A DNA stretch of 10,469 nt from an uncultured Treponema sp. (GTDB taxonomy: Bacteria; Spirochaetota; Spirochaetia; Treponematales; Treponemataceae): NCBI GenBank assembly GCA_945833725.1, contig CAMAFU010000041.1, positions 1-10,469 on the forward strand, given 5' to 3'. A program made the translations under genes and the position numbers. Positions 1 to 5,782 of this stretch are shown here, piece by piece; the first letter of the stretch is position 1, and each line of letters starts with the position of its first letter. The notes under the pieces are model-generated. The model was not told the origin of the DNA, made no database searches, and saw only the letters and a program-made list of their open reading frames with translations.

Positions 1-48
1 GGCCTCCGGGTTATGAGCCCGACGAGCTGCCAACTGCTCTACCCCGCG
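1..48 (-). tRNA. Initiator tRNA-Met (fMet, anticodon CAU), cut by the window edge
   Basis: Read on the minus strand, the gene begins at 48 with CGCGGGGTAGAGCAG and runs through D arm, anticodon arm and variable loop before leaving the window at position 1; the T arm and 3' acceptor strand are not included. The anticodon CAT lies at 13-15. Two features mark it as the initiator rather than an elongator: the anticodon stem carries three consecutive G:C pairs (GGG/CCC), and the first base is C in CGCGGGG, which in bacterial initiators faces an unpaired A72. The truncation is due to the window, not decay. It is transcribed away from polA from its own promoter at 63-91. Confidence 0.93.
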
Positions 49-62
49 TCGTATTGAAGTTG

Positions 63-91
63 ATTATATGAAAAATATTGAATCGTGTCAA
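63..91 (-). promoter_or_regulatory. Consensus sigma-70 promoter of the initiator tRNA
   Basis: On the minus strand there is a perfect -35 TTGACA (86-91), a 17-base spacer, and a perfect -10 TATAAT (63-68). Transcription would start near 56, about 8 bases before the mature tRNA 5' end at 48. A fully consensus promoter fits the high demand for a stable RNA. Confidence 0.85.
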
Positions 92-171
92 TTATTAACG
101 GGTGGAAAAGTTAAAAATATTGGTAAAAGTTGTGCCGGCTGTTTTTTGATGGCGTTTTTTTCTTTCCTTAA

Positions 172-200
172 TCGACATTTATTTGTTTTATGTTTAAAAT
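172..200 (+). promoter_or_regulatory. Predicted polA promoter placing the start site at the ATG
   Basis: TCGACA (172-177, five of six to TTGACA), an exact 17-base spacer, and TAAAAT (195-200, five of six to TATAAT). The -10 ends 6 bases before the polA ATG at 207, so the predicted transcription start falls at or next to the A of the ATG, giving a leaderless message. No Shine-Dalgarno precedes this ATG. The prediction rests on sequence match alone in an AT-rich region. Confidence 0.5.
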
Positions 201-206
201 TACCTT

Positions 207-3098
207 ATGAACGATTTTATTGACAATAACACTCTCTTTTTGCTTGATAGTTACGGTCTGATTTTTCGTGAATACTATGCTTTTTTTTCTCATCCGCTTA
301 CTAATTCCAAAGGTCAGAATATAAGTGCTCTTTTCGGGTTTTTCAGGAATTTGAGCATTCTTTTTAAAAATTTTAAGCCTCAGTTTTTTGTTGCCGCCAT
401 GGACAGTAAAACTCCTACTTTTCGTCATGTTCAATTTCCCGATTACAAGGCTAACAGAACGGAAACTCCTCAGGATTTAAAAGACCAGTTTCCTATGATT
501 GAAGAGTGTCTTGAAATTCTTGGTGTTCCTGTTATACGAGCTGACGGTTTTGAAGCCGACGATGTTATTGCAACTCTTGCAAAAAAATGCGCTGATTCCG
601 GCAGAAACTGCCTTATTTTAAGTGCCGACAAAGATTTGCAGCAGCTTGCCTGCGATAAAATACATATTCTCCGTCCCGATAAAGTTAAAACCTGGCTGGA
701 ATATGGTCCTGCTGAAATTGAAACTGAATGGGGCGTTTCGCCGGAGAAAATTCTTGATCTTTTAAGTCTTACTGGCGATTCGGCCGATAATGTTCCGGGT
801 GTTGCGGGCATTGGCCCTAAAACTGCCGTTAAACTTATAAGTGAGTACGGCTCTCTGGAAGGAATTCTGGAAAATGCTGATTCTATAAAAGGTGCTGCAG
901 GTCAGAAAATAAAAAACGGAAAAGAAAATGCCATTCTTTCCAAAAAACTTATTACCCTCTGCCAGAATGTTCCTCTTACCATGAACGATGATTTTTCTGA
1001 TTTTTCCATTTCAAAATTAAATTTCAGTCAGTTTGCCTCGGAAATGGCACAAAGGGAACTTCCTGCAATTTCTAAAGCATACAGGGAACTTCTTCCTTCC
1101 ACAGAAAAAAAATTGCAGTCAGCTGATTTAAAAGATATTCCAGATTCGGCCGCTGATTCTTCAATAAAAATTAAACAGAACTGCGGAAATTATGAAAGCT
1201 GTACGGAACTTTTAAAACTTATTGAATTTGTCGATTCTGCCCTCGAAAAAAAATTCGTTGCGTTAGATACGGAAACAGACAGCCTTAACACAAGAGAAGC
1301 AAATCTTGTTGGTTTTAGTTTAAGTTTTTCTAAAGGAAGCGGAATTTATGTTCCTCTTATTTTAAACGAAGATCCTCTTTTTGCTCCGGCATTAATTTCC
1401 AAAAAAAATGCTTTTGAACAGTTGGCCAGACTTTTTGTTCCTGAATGTACCATTGTAATGCACAATGCAAAGTTTGATCTGGAGGTTTTGGCTTGCAACG
1501 GTTTTGATGCGTTAGGAATTGGAGGCCCGCCGCAGGCGTTCTGTAGCGAAGCGGAAGAATGGAGCGATGAGCGGAAGGCCGGAAAGTCCGACCTGCCTTC
1601 AGGCAGGGAACGCCCGCTGTATCCTGAAATTTTTGATACTATGGTTGCGGCTTGGCTTTTGGAACCAGATAGGCCGGGTAAATCTCCTTTTTCGCTGGAA
1701 ACTTTGGCTGAACAGAAATTGGGGCTTAAAGGAACGGAATTTTCGCAGCTGGTGGGAAAAAATCAGACTTTTGCGGATGTTAAACTTTCGGATGCGGCCA
1801 GTTATGGTGCAGAAGATGCGGATTTTACTCTTTCACTGGCTCAACTTTTTCTGCCGCAGTTAAACGAAGCTGGATTAAGCGGACTTTTTAAAAATATGGA
1901 AATGAAAGTTCTGCCTGTTCTTGCCAGTATGGAAATTTCGGGCATTCATATTGATGATTCTGTTTTAAAAAATTATGCCCTGGAGTTAAAAACAAAACTT
2001 TTGGAAGAAGAACGGAAAATTTACGATGTTGTTGGCCACGAATTTAACATTGCGTCTCCCAAACAGCTTAGTACTGTTCTTTTTGAAGAAAGAGGCCTTT
2101 CCCATGGCAAAAAAACGAAAACCGGTTATTCTACAGATACTGATGTGCTGGAAAGTCTTGTAAACGATGATCCTGTACCTGGGTTGATTTTAGATTACCG
2201 GGCAAAATCCAAACTTCTTTCCACTTATGTAGAAGTTTTGCCGCAGATGGCAGACGAATGGGGCCGTGTTCACACAAATTACATGCAGACTGGAACTGCT
2301 ACAGGAAGGCTTTCCTCTAACAATCCGAACCTTCAGAATATTCCCGTCCGTTCAGAAGAAGGCAGAAAAATCCGTTCAGCATTTATTGCACCTGAAGGCA
2401 AGGTTTTAATTTCCGCCGATTATGCCCAGATTGAACTTGTTGTTCTTGCCCACTTAAGCGGAGATCCAAATTTGTGTCAGGCCTTTAATTCCGGCCATGA
2501 TGTTCACAAATTAACGGCTTCATTAATTTATGGAGTTGAACAGGAACTTGTTTCGCCAGAAATGCGCCGTACAGCTAAAACTTTAAATTTCGGGCTTATG
2601 TACGGAATGGGGGCGTTCAGACTTGCCAACGAACTAAAAATTCAGCGGAAACAGGCACAGGAATTTATTTCAAGTTATTTTAATGTATATTCCGGCGTTG
2701 AATCGTTTTTTGACGAAAATGTAAAAAAAGCGGAAGAAACAGGTTTTGTGGAAACAATTATGGGCCGCCGCCGTTTTATTCCGGGCATAAATTCTTCTAA
2801 TAGGGTCGAAAAAGAAGCCGCCATACGCATTGCGAAAAATACGCCGGTGCAGGGAAGTGCCGCCGACATTGTAAAAAAAGCCATGATTGATGTTTACGGT
2901 GAACTTAAAAAAACAAATTCTCAGGCAAAACTTTTGCTTCAGGTTCACGATGAATTGATTTTAGAGTGTCCGGATTCGCCCAATACAATAGAAGAAACTG
3001 TAAATCTTTTAACGAAATGTATGGAAAATGCCGTAAAACTTCGGGTTCCGCTGAAAGTTTCCGTTGAGTACGGAAAATCCTGGGGAGAATTTCACTAA
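207..3098 (+). CDS. polA: DNA polymerase I with an in-frame repeat-derived insert
   Basis: DNA polymerase I, for repair synthesis and removal of RNA primers in lagging-strand replication. All three domains are present in 963 residues. The N-terminal 5' nuclease (about 1-290) shows FEADD (D118, D119), SADKD (D141, D143) and GDSADN (D191, D194) followed by the helix-hairpin-helix PGVAGIGPKTA. The 3'-5' exonuclease domain (about 345-560) keeps its metal ligands D354, E356, D424 and D537 with Y533, so proofreading should be active. The polymerase domain has TGRLSS, motif A SADYAQIE (D738, E743), motif B RRTAKTLNFGLMYG (K791, Y799) and motif C QVHDE (D915). Oddities: about 36 extra residues (about 438-472) lie between D424 and FDTM, accounting for nearly all the excess over E. 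coli Pol I (928 residues); and Val745 stands where E. coli and Taq have Arg (IELR). There is no Shine-Dalgarno; a six-codon reading frame (190-210) ends TGA overlapping the polA ATG, probably by chance. coaE follows 21 bases downstream. Confidence 0.97.
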   Translation: MNDFIDNNTLFLLDSYGLIFREYYAFFSHPLTNSKGQNISALFGFFRNLSILFKNFKPQFFVAAMDSKTPTFRHVQFPDYKANRTETPQDLKDQFPMIEECLEILGVPVIRADGFEADDVIATLAKKCADSGRNCLILSADKDLQQLACDKIHILRPDKVKTWLEYGPAEIETEWGVSPEKILDLLSLTGDSADNVPGVAGIGPKTAVKLISEYGSLEGILENADSIKGAAGQKIKNGKENAILSKKLITLCQNVPLTMNDDFSDFSISKLNFSQFASEMAQRELPAISKAYRELLPSTEKKLQSADLKDIPDSAADSSIKIKQNCGNYESCTELLKLIEFVDSALEKKFVALDTETDSLNTREANLVGFSLSFSKGSGIYVPLILNEDPLFAPALISKKNAFEQLARLFVPECTIVMHNAKFDLEVLACNGFDALGIGGPPQAFCSEAEEWSDERKAGKSDLPSGRERPLYPEIFDTMVAAWLLEPDRPGKSPFSLETLAEQKLGLKGTEFSQLVGKNQTFADVKLSDAASYGAEDADFTLSLAQLFLPQLNEAGLSGLFKNMEMKVLPVLASMEISGIHIDDSVLKNYALELKTKLLEEERKIYDVVGHEFNIASPKQLSTVLFEERGLSHGKKTKTGYSTDTDVLESLVNDDPVPGLILDYRAKSKLLSTYVEVLPQMADEWGRVHTNYMQTGTATGRLSSNNPNLQNIPVRSEEGRKIRSAFIAPEGKVLISADYAQIELVVLAHLSGDPNLCQAFNSGHDVHKLTASLIYGVEQELVSPEMRRTAKTLNFGLMYGMGAFRLANELKIQRKQAQEFISSYFNVYSGVESFFDENVKKAEETGFVETIMGRRRFIPGINSSNRVEKEAAIRIAKNTPVQGSAADIVKKAMIDVYGELKKTNSQAKLLLQVHDELILECPDSPNTIEETVNLLTKCMENAVKLRVPLKVSVEYGKSWGEFH
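1519..1620 (+). repeat. GC-rich palindromic repeat element translated within polA (copy A)
   Basis: This segment has no counterpart in ordinary Pol I and adds about 36 residues between the NAKFD and FDTM motifs of the exonuclease domain. Of 100 bases at 1518-1617, 65 are G or C, against a clearly AT-rich surrounding gene. It has nested inverted repeats: outer stem 1535-1541 with 1608-1614 (GGCGTTC/GAACGCC), a small stem 1580-1583 with 1587-1590, and an inner hairpin 1592-1597 with 1602-1607 (CCTGCC, loop TTCA). Positions 1537-1566 match the intergenic element at 5623-5652 in 26 of 30 bases without gaps, and weaker similarity continues to about 1590. It therefore belongs to the same repeat family as the element at 5591-5738, in the same orientation. 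The frame stays open throughout. The exact ends are approximate, because no target duplication is visible. Confidence 0.82.
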
Positions 3099-3119
3099 TC
3101 TGCTTAAACAGGTCAAAAT

Positions 3120-3713
3120 ATGAAAAAAATTTTACCGCAGGAAGAAATAGATTTACTTAAAACTGAACAGCTTATTTGCCTTACCGGAAAAATGGGGGCG
3201 GGGAAAAACCATGTCTGTTCCATTCTGGAAAAATACGGGGCAATCAGCGTTGATTTTGACACTCTTGTTCATAAGGCAATCGAACTTTCAAAAAACGAAA
3301 TTCTGCAAAGTTTTGGCGAAATTGCACGGCAAAGCGGAATTGAACTTTTAAAAGACGACGGCACAATCAACAGAAAAAATCTGGGCAAAATAGTTTTTAA
3401 AGATTCCAAACTTCTTATGGCTCAGGAAAAAATCGTATATCCAAAGGTAGTGCAGCTTGTTAAAGAAATTATCGGCGAAAACAGAGGCAAAACGATCCTT
3501 CTTAATGCCACCGTGCTTTATAAAATCCCCGAAATAATGAACCTCTGCCAGAAAATTTATTTTGTCAGTGCAAATATGTTAAAGCGGGCCTGCAGGGTTT
3601 ACAAACGGGATCACCATTCAATAAACCAGATTTTCCGCCGTTTTTATTCCCAGAAAAACCTGTACAAAAAATACAAAAAAACCGGCATAAAAATAATGTT
3701 TATTAAAAACTAA
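3120..3713 (+). CDS. coaE: Dephospho-CoA kinase, with a variant P-loop
   Basis: Predicted to phosphorylate the 3' hydroxyl of dephospho-CoA, the last step of coenzyme A synthesis, in the cytoplasm. The 197 residues follow the family plan: P-loop near the N terminus (G23-N30, GKMGAGKN), then VDFDTLVHK (the DAD..vH region), INRKNLGKIVFKD, a YPKV segment matching the family's hPxv, NATVLYK in place of the usual dvPLLfE, and an Arg-rich lid (RACRVYKRD, then RRFYSQKN). Two oddities: the P-loop ends in Asn where nearly all kinases have Ser or Thr coordinating magnesium, and the protein stops at MFIKN, about where the last helix of CoaE would normally begin; a repeat element starts 17 bases after the stop. 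There are also about 15 extra N-terminal residues. The start has a weak AGGT upstream. The gene is probably transcribed with polA (21-base gap). Confidence 0.85.
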   Translation: MKKILPQEEIDLLKTEQLICLTGKMGAGKNHVCSILEKYGAISVDFDTLVHKAIELSKNEILQSFGEIARQSGIELLKDDGTINRKNLGKIVFKDSKLLMAQEKIVYPKVVQLVKEIIGENRGKTILLNATVLYKIPEIMNLCQKIYFVSANMLKRACRVYKRDHHSINQIFRRFYSQKNLYKKYKKTGIKIMFIKN

Positions 3714-3729
3714 AGGTGAGGGGAATATC

Positions 3730-3896
3730 GGGCGGCTTTTGGAAAGTCAGCTTCCTTCGCACCGCTCAGTACGCAGACTTTCCAAAATCAGGCTATCCGT
3801 GGTTCCGCGCAAAACCGCTCCATTCAGAAAATCAGCAGCCTAAAGTCCGCCGATTTTCCGAACGCCTTCGGCGCCACTACTATCCTTGCCGCAGAC
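3730..3896 (+). repeat. Palindromic intergenic repeat element, copy B
   Basis: This element is homologous to the one at 5591-5738 but in the opposite orientation. Shared blocks, in order, are GGGCGGCTTTTGG, GCTTCCTTCGCA, CAGGCT, GGTTCCGCGC, CGCTCCATTC and a terminal TGCCGCAG or a close variant. A perfect 12-base inverted repeat, 3737-3748 with 3776-3787 (TTTTGGAAAGTC/GACTTTCCAAAA), encloses a 27-base loop. It follows the coaE stop directly. An open frame across it (3716-3994) is an accident of the repeat running into the fragment downstream; translated, it gives the same GGFW.V.FLR.AQ pattern that copy C gives on the opposite strand. No poly-T follows the stem, so it is not a typical terminator. 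Confidence 0.75.
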
Positions 3897-4080
3897 AAAT
3901 TCCTGCTGTTACAATTTGTCCATATACAGGCGGAACTATACCGCAATTAACTGTTCCAAATTTTGGAGAAAAAATTCTCGTTTCCCCCCTCTAGCCGAAC
4001 AGCAGGAAATCGTCGCCTAAATCACTGCCCTGGAAGAAAACGAACCTAATGACAATCCGCCTGTAAGAATTACTTACAAG
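3896..4080 (+). pseudogene. Decayed fragment resembling the C-terminal repeat of a type I restriction specificity subunit (HsdS-like)
   Basis: Two plus-strand frames read in succession look like the end of a target recognition domain plus central conserved helix of HsdS. The first frame (3896-3988) gives GTIPQLTVPNFGEKILVS; the next (3988-4080) gives PPLAEQQEIVA, a stop (TAA, 4018-4020), then ITALEENEP. The order IPQL..NFGEK..I.PPLAEQQEIVA.I..LE is the familiar pattern of HsdS proteins just before their long helix. The frame break falls on a run of six C residues (3984-3989): one more C would join the frames. With the stop also in place of the usual Arg or Lys codon, this is a dead remnant. 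No hsdM or hsdR is in the window. It overlaps the last codons of the ATPase gene on the other strand. The family call is from memory of the motif. Confidence 0.55.
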
Positions 4081-5417
4081 TCCTCCAGCACGAAGGGAAG
4101 CATGTAAAGGGGTTTGAACATAAGCTGTCCTTCATTTTTTACATCTTTTTGAGAAATGAGCAGGGGGCGCTCTGTCTGTTTTGAATATTTACGGCAAAAT
4201 TCATCTATGGATTCGTGTTTTTTGCTTGAAGATGACTTTACTTCAACCGGAATTATTTTTGAGCCGGTTTGTAATAAAAAATCAACTTCATAATAATGAG
4301 TGCTGCCTTCTTTTTCCCAGGTGTGATAATAAGGAGTGCGGTTTGTACAGGCAATAATCTGTGCAGCGGCATTTTCATAAAGATATCCTAAATCGCAGGG
4401 AAGCTTATCGCTTAAAAGTTTTGCATAAATGTTTTCGCCGGATTTAGAAGAAATTTCAAAAATCATGGTTACAAACAACCCTGTATCAGAAAGATAGAGT
4501 TTAAATGTGTCATCAGACTGGGTTTGGGAAAGTGCGGAACTTGGATTTTTTGTGTTGTAACAGGGAATGACCGTTTTTGAATCCAAGAGGTCAGAAAAGC
4601 GTTCAACATCTCTGTTTGTCTGCCTTTTTTGTGTTGCCTTTGAAATGACATAGCGTTTTTTCTTTGTTGCAAGCTGACTTGGAATTGATTTATACATTTT
4701 TCCAATTAGTCCTGAACTATCGATTTTCTTAAAATCGTCAATATATAAATCAATGATACTTCGTTTTACTGCATCAATAAAAGAAAAATTTTTCCCATCA
4801 ACATACGCCTGAACAGCCTGAGGCATTCCACCCACCGCTATATAGATACGAAAATCCCGCATAAGTTTTCGGTTAACATCGTTACCCACACTTTTGTTTG
4901 TTTTGTAAAGCTGCCTTAAAAGATTGTAGGTTGTATTTCCTGTTGCCCACATAAACTCTTCATAATCCATAGGATAAACAGGAATTTTATGCTCTTCGGA
5001 GGGAATAACTATGTCTTTTACATTCTTTTTTATGCTGATTAGAGAACCTGTTTCGATATAATCGTAGCGTCCATCGGCCACAAGATATTTGATTGCCTGC
5101 CTTGCTTTTGGGAACAGTTGAATTTCATCAAAAACAATGACAGATTCACGAGGATACAAAGTGATTCCTGTAATCGTCTGAAGCCGTAAAAAAAATATAT
5201 CCAGTTTTGAAATATCATCAAATGCAGAAAGAATTTCTGGTTCAACATTTGCAAAATCGATTTTAATGAATGAGCGGTAATTATTTTTTGCAAATTCTTC
5301 TGCTATGGTGGATTTTCCTACCCGCCTTGCACCTTCCAGAATGGCTGCATAATGAGGAGCAAAATTTTCTTTCCAGTCTTTAAGGGCATAAAAAGCTTTT
5401 CTTTTAAAAACAGACAT
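4074..5417 (-). CDS. AAA ATPase with DUF4143 C-terminal domain
   Basis: A 447-residue P-loop ATPase of the AAA_14/DUF4143 group, widespread in bacteria and archaea but of unknown role. Walker A is GARRVGKST (29-37), and Walker B is VIVFDEIQ with D97 and E98. A sensor-like TGSL follows around residue 123, then PMDYEEFMWA and GGMPQAV, both usual in the family. The C-terminal part has YYEVDFLL then IIPVEVKSS (D379, E392, K394), the pattern of a PD-(D/E)xK nuclease fold that many DUF4143 proteins carry. The start ATG at 5417 is supported by AAGGA nine bases upstream and by a candidate promoter at 5439-5468. No signal peptide or membrane segment is seen. It stands alone on its strand, in an accessory patch bounded by inverted repeat elements, which suggests a recently acquired or mobile cargo gene; no partner gene is adjacent. 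Nuclease activity is inference only. Confidence 0.88.
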   Translation of the reverse strand: MSVFKRKAFYALKDWKENFAPHYAAILEGARRVGKSTIAEEFAKNNYRSFIKIDFANVEPEILSAFDDISKLDIFFLRLQTITGITLYPRESVIVFDEIQLFPKARQAIKYLVADGRYDYIETGSLISIKKNVKDIVIPSEEHKIPVYPMDYEEFMWATGNTTYNLLRQLYKTNKSVGNDVNRKLMRDFRIYIAVGGMPQAVQAYVDGKNFSFIDAVKRSIIDLYIDDFKKIDSSGLIGKMYKSIPSQLATKKKRYVISKATQKRQTNRDVERFSDLLDSKTVIPCYNTKNPSSALSQTQSDDTFKLYLSDTGLFVTMIFEISSKSGENIYAKLLSDKLPCDLGYLYENAAAQIIACTNRTPYYHTWEKEGSTHYYEVDFLLQTGSKIIPVEVKSSSSKKHESIDEFCRKYSKQTERPLLISQKDVKNEGQLMFKPLYMLPFVLEDL

Positions 5418-5438
5418 TTTTTACATTCCTTCAGTATA

Positions 5439-5468
5439 ATTATAGGCAAAAAAGTGCAGTTTCTTCAA
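5439..5468 (-). promoter_or_regulatory. Predicted promoter of the ATPase gene
   Basis: On the minus strand, TTGAAG (5463-5468) and a perfect TATAAT (5439-5444) are 18 bases apart. Transcription would start near 5432, leaving a short leader containing the AAGGA of the ATPase gene. The -35 lies within the first of three 33-bp direct repeats, so a protein binding the repeats could control this promoter. Confidence 0.55.
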
Positions 5469-5540
5469 GATTTTGAAAGGTAAAAAATGCAGATATTTCA
5501 AGATTTTACAAAGCAAAAAGTGCAGTTTCTTCACTATTTT
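5447..5540 (-). repeat. Three imperfect 33-bp tandem repeats upstream of the ATPase gene
   Basis: The units are anchored on TGCAG at 5455, 5488 and 5521 (plus strand), exactly 33 bases apart, each preceded by an A-run and followed by a TTTC/TTCA segment and, in the first two, AAGATTTT. On the minus strand the units read as an 11-codon repeat (KILKKLHFF-like, with the LHF core three times) in the same frame as the ATPase. That frame closes with TAA one codon before the ATPase ATG and has no ATG start of its own except one codon before this TAA. The period matches both three helical turns and 11 codons. There are no spacers, so it is not a CRISPR array. It could be an operator array or the relic of a coding repeat. 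Confidence 0.75.
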
Positions 5541-5545
5541 TTTTG

Positions 5546-5566
5546 AACGATTTCCACAAAATCGTT
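5546..5566. other. Perfect 8-bp hairpin between the tandem repeats and copy C
   Basis: AACGATTT (5546-5553) and AAATCGTT (5559-5566) form an 8-base inverted repeat with a 5-base loop. The run of eight T lies before it on the plus strand rather than after it, so it does not fit an intrinsic terminator in either direction. It could be a small operator or chance. Confidence 0.35.
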
Positions 5567-5590
5567 AATTTCAAAGTTGTATACGCCTTG

Positions 5591-5738
5591 CCTGCGGCAT
5601 AGGATTGGAAGGGCGGCGGAGCCGTTCGGGAGCGTAGCGGACGAATGGAGCGCACTGGCGCGGAACCCTGGAAAGCCTGGTTTTGGGTGGTGGGGTTCCT
5701 GAGCCTTGCGAAGGAAGCATACCTCCCAAAAGCCGCCC
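5591..5738 (-). repeat. Palindromic intergenic repeat element, copy C, inverted relative to copy B
   Basis: Read on the minus strand it aligns block by block with the element at 3730-3896. On the plus strand, positions 5623-5652 match the insert in polA in 26 of 30 bases. It has an 11-base stem, 5681-5691 with 5721-5731, with one T-T mismatch (TTTTGGGTGGT against ACCTCCCAAAA), equivalent in position to the 12-base stem of copy B but with different paired bases. A further inverted repeat is GGAACCC (5662-5668) with GGGTTCC (5693-5699). It is GC-rich against an AT-rich background. A 68-residue open frame over it (5534-5740, minus) is judged not a gene: it is repeat-derived for most of its length and ends in NDFVEIVQKK, which I do not recognise. 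Confidence 0.78.
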
Positions 5739-5766
5739 ATATGTAATTTTTATTTTACGGAAAAAG

Positions 5767-5775
5767 TGTTATACT
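5767..5775 (+). promoter_or_regulatory. Extended -10 element of the EIIC-EAL gene, implying a leaderless message
   Basis: TGTTATACT is an extended -10 (TGn plus TATACT, five of six to TATAAT). It ends 7 bases before the ATG at 5783, so the transcript would begin at or within a base or two of that ATG. No convincing -35 is seen, which an extended -10 can tolerate, and there is no Shine-Dalgarno. Confidence 0.5.
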
Positions 5776-5782
5776 TAAACTT

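Noticed and set aside
190..210. Six-codon leader peptide overlapping the polA ATG (ATGA junction)
   Set aside because: No ribosome site, and it would lie upstream of the predicted transcription start. It is most simply chance.
1519..1863. 114-residue plus-strand open frame overlapping polA
   Set aside because: Out of frame inside polA, whose conserved exonuclease motifs run through this region. The open frame arises partly from the GC-rich insert.
3716..3994. 92-residue open frame on the plus strand after coaE
   Set aside because: It consists of repeat element copy B followed by one frame of the HsdS-like relic. Its start lies in the coaE tail region without a ribosome site placed to serve it, and the similar peptide read from copy C shows that the resemblance comes from the repeat DNA rather than a conserved protein.
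4062..4078. Six-base hairpin (TGTAAG/CTTACA) at the ATPase stop codon as a terminator
   Set aside because: The stem is short and AT-rich, and neither strand has a T-run after it.
5447..5540. Possible CRISPR array
   Set aside because: The three units are directly adjacent and imperfect, with no unique spacers between them and no cas genes in the window.
3730..5738. Composite transposon carrying the ATPase
   Set aside because: The flanking inverted elements lack a transposase, and no target-site duplication was visible at the ends. Shared ancestry of the elements is clear, but joint movement is not shown.
5534..5740. 68-residue open frame on the minus strand
   Set aside because: Mostly the reverse reading of repeat element copy C. 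No ribosome site was found, and the C-terminal dozen residues could not be assigned to any gene.
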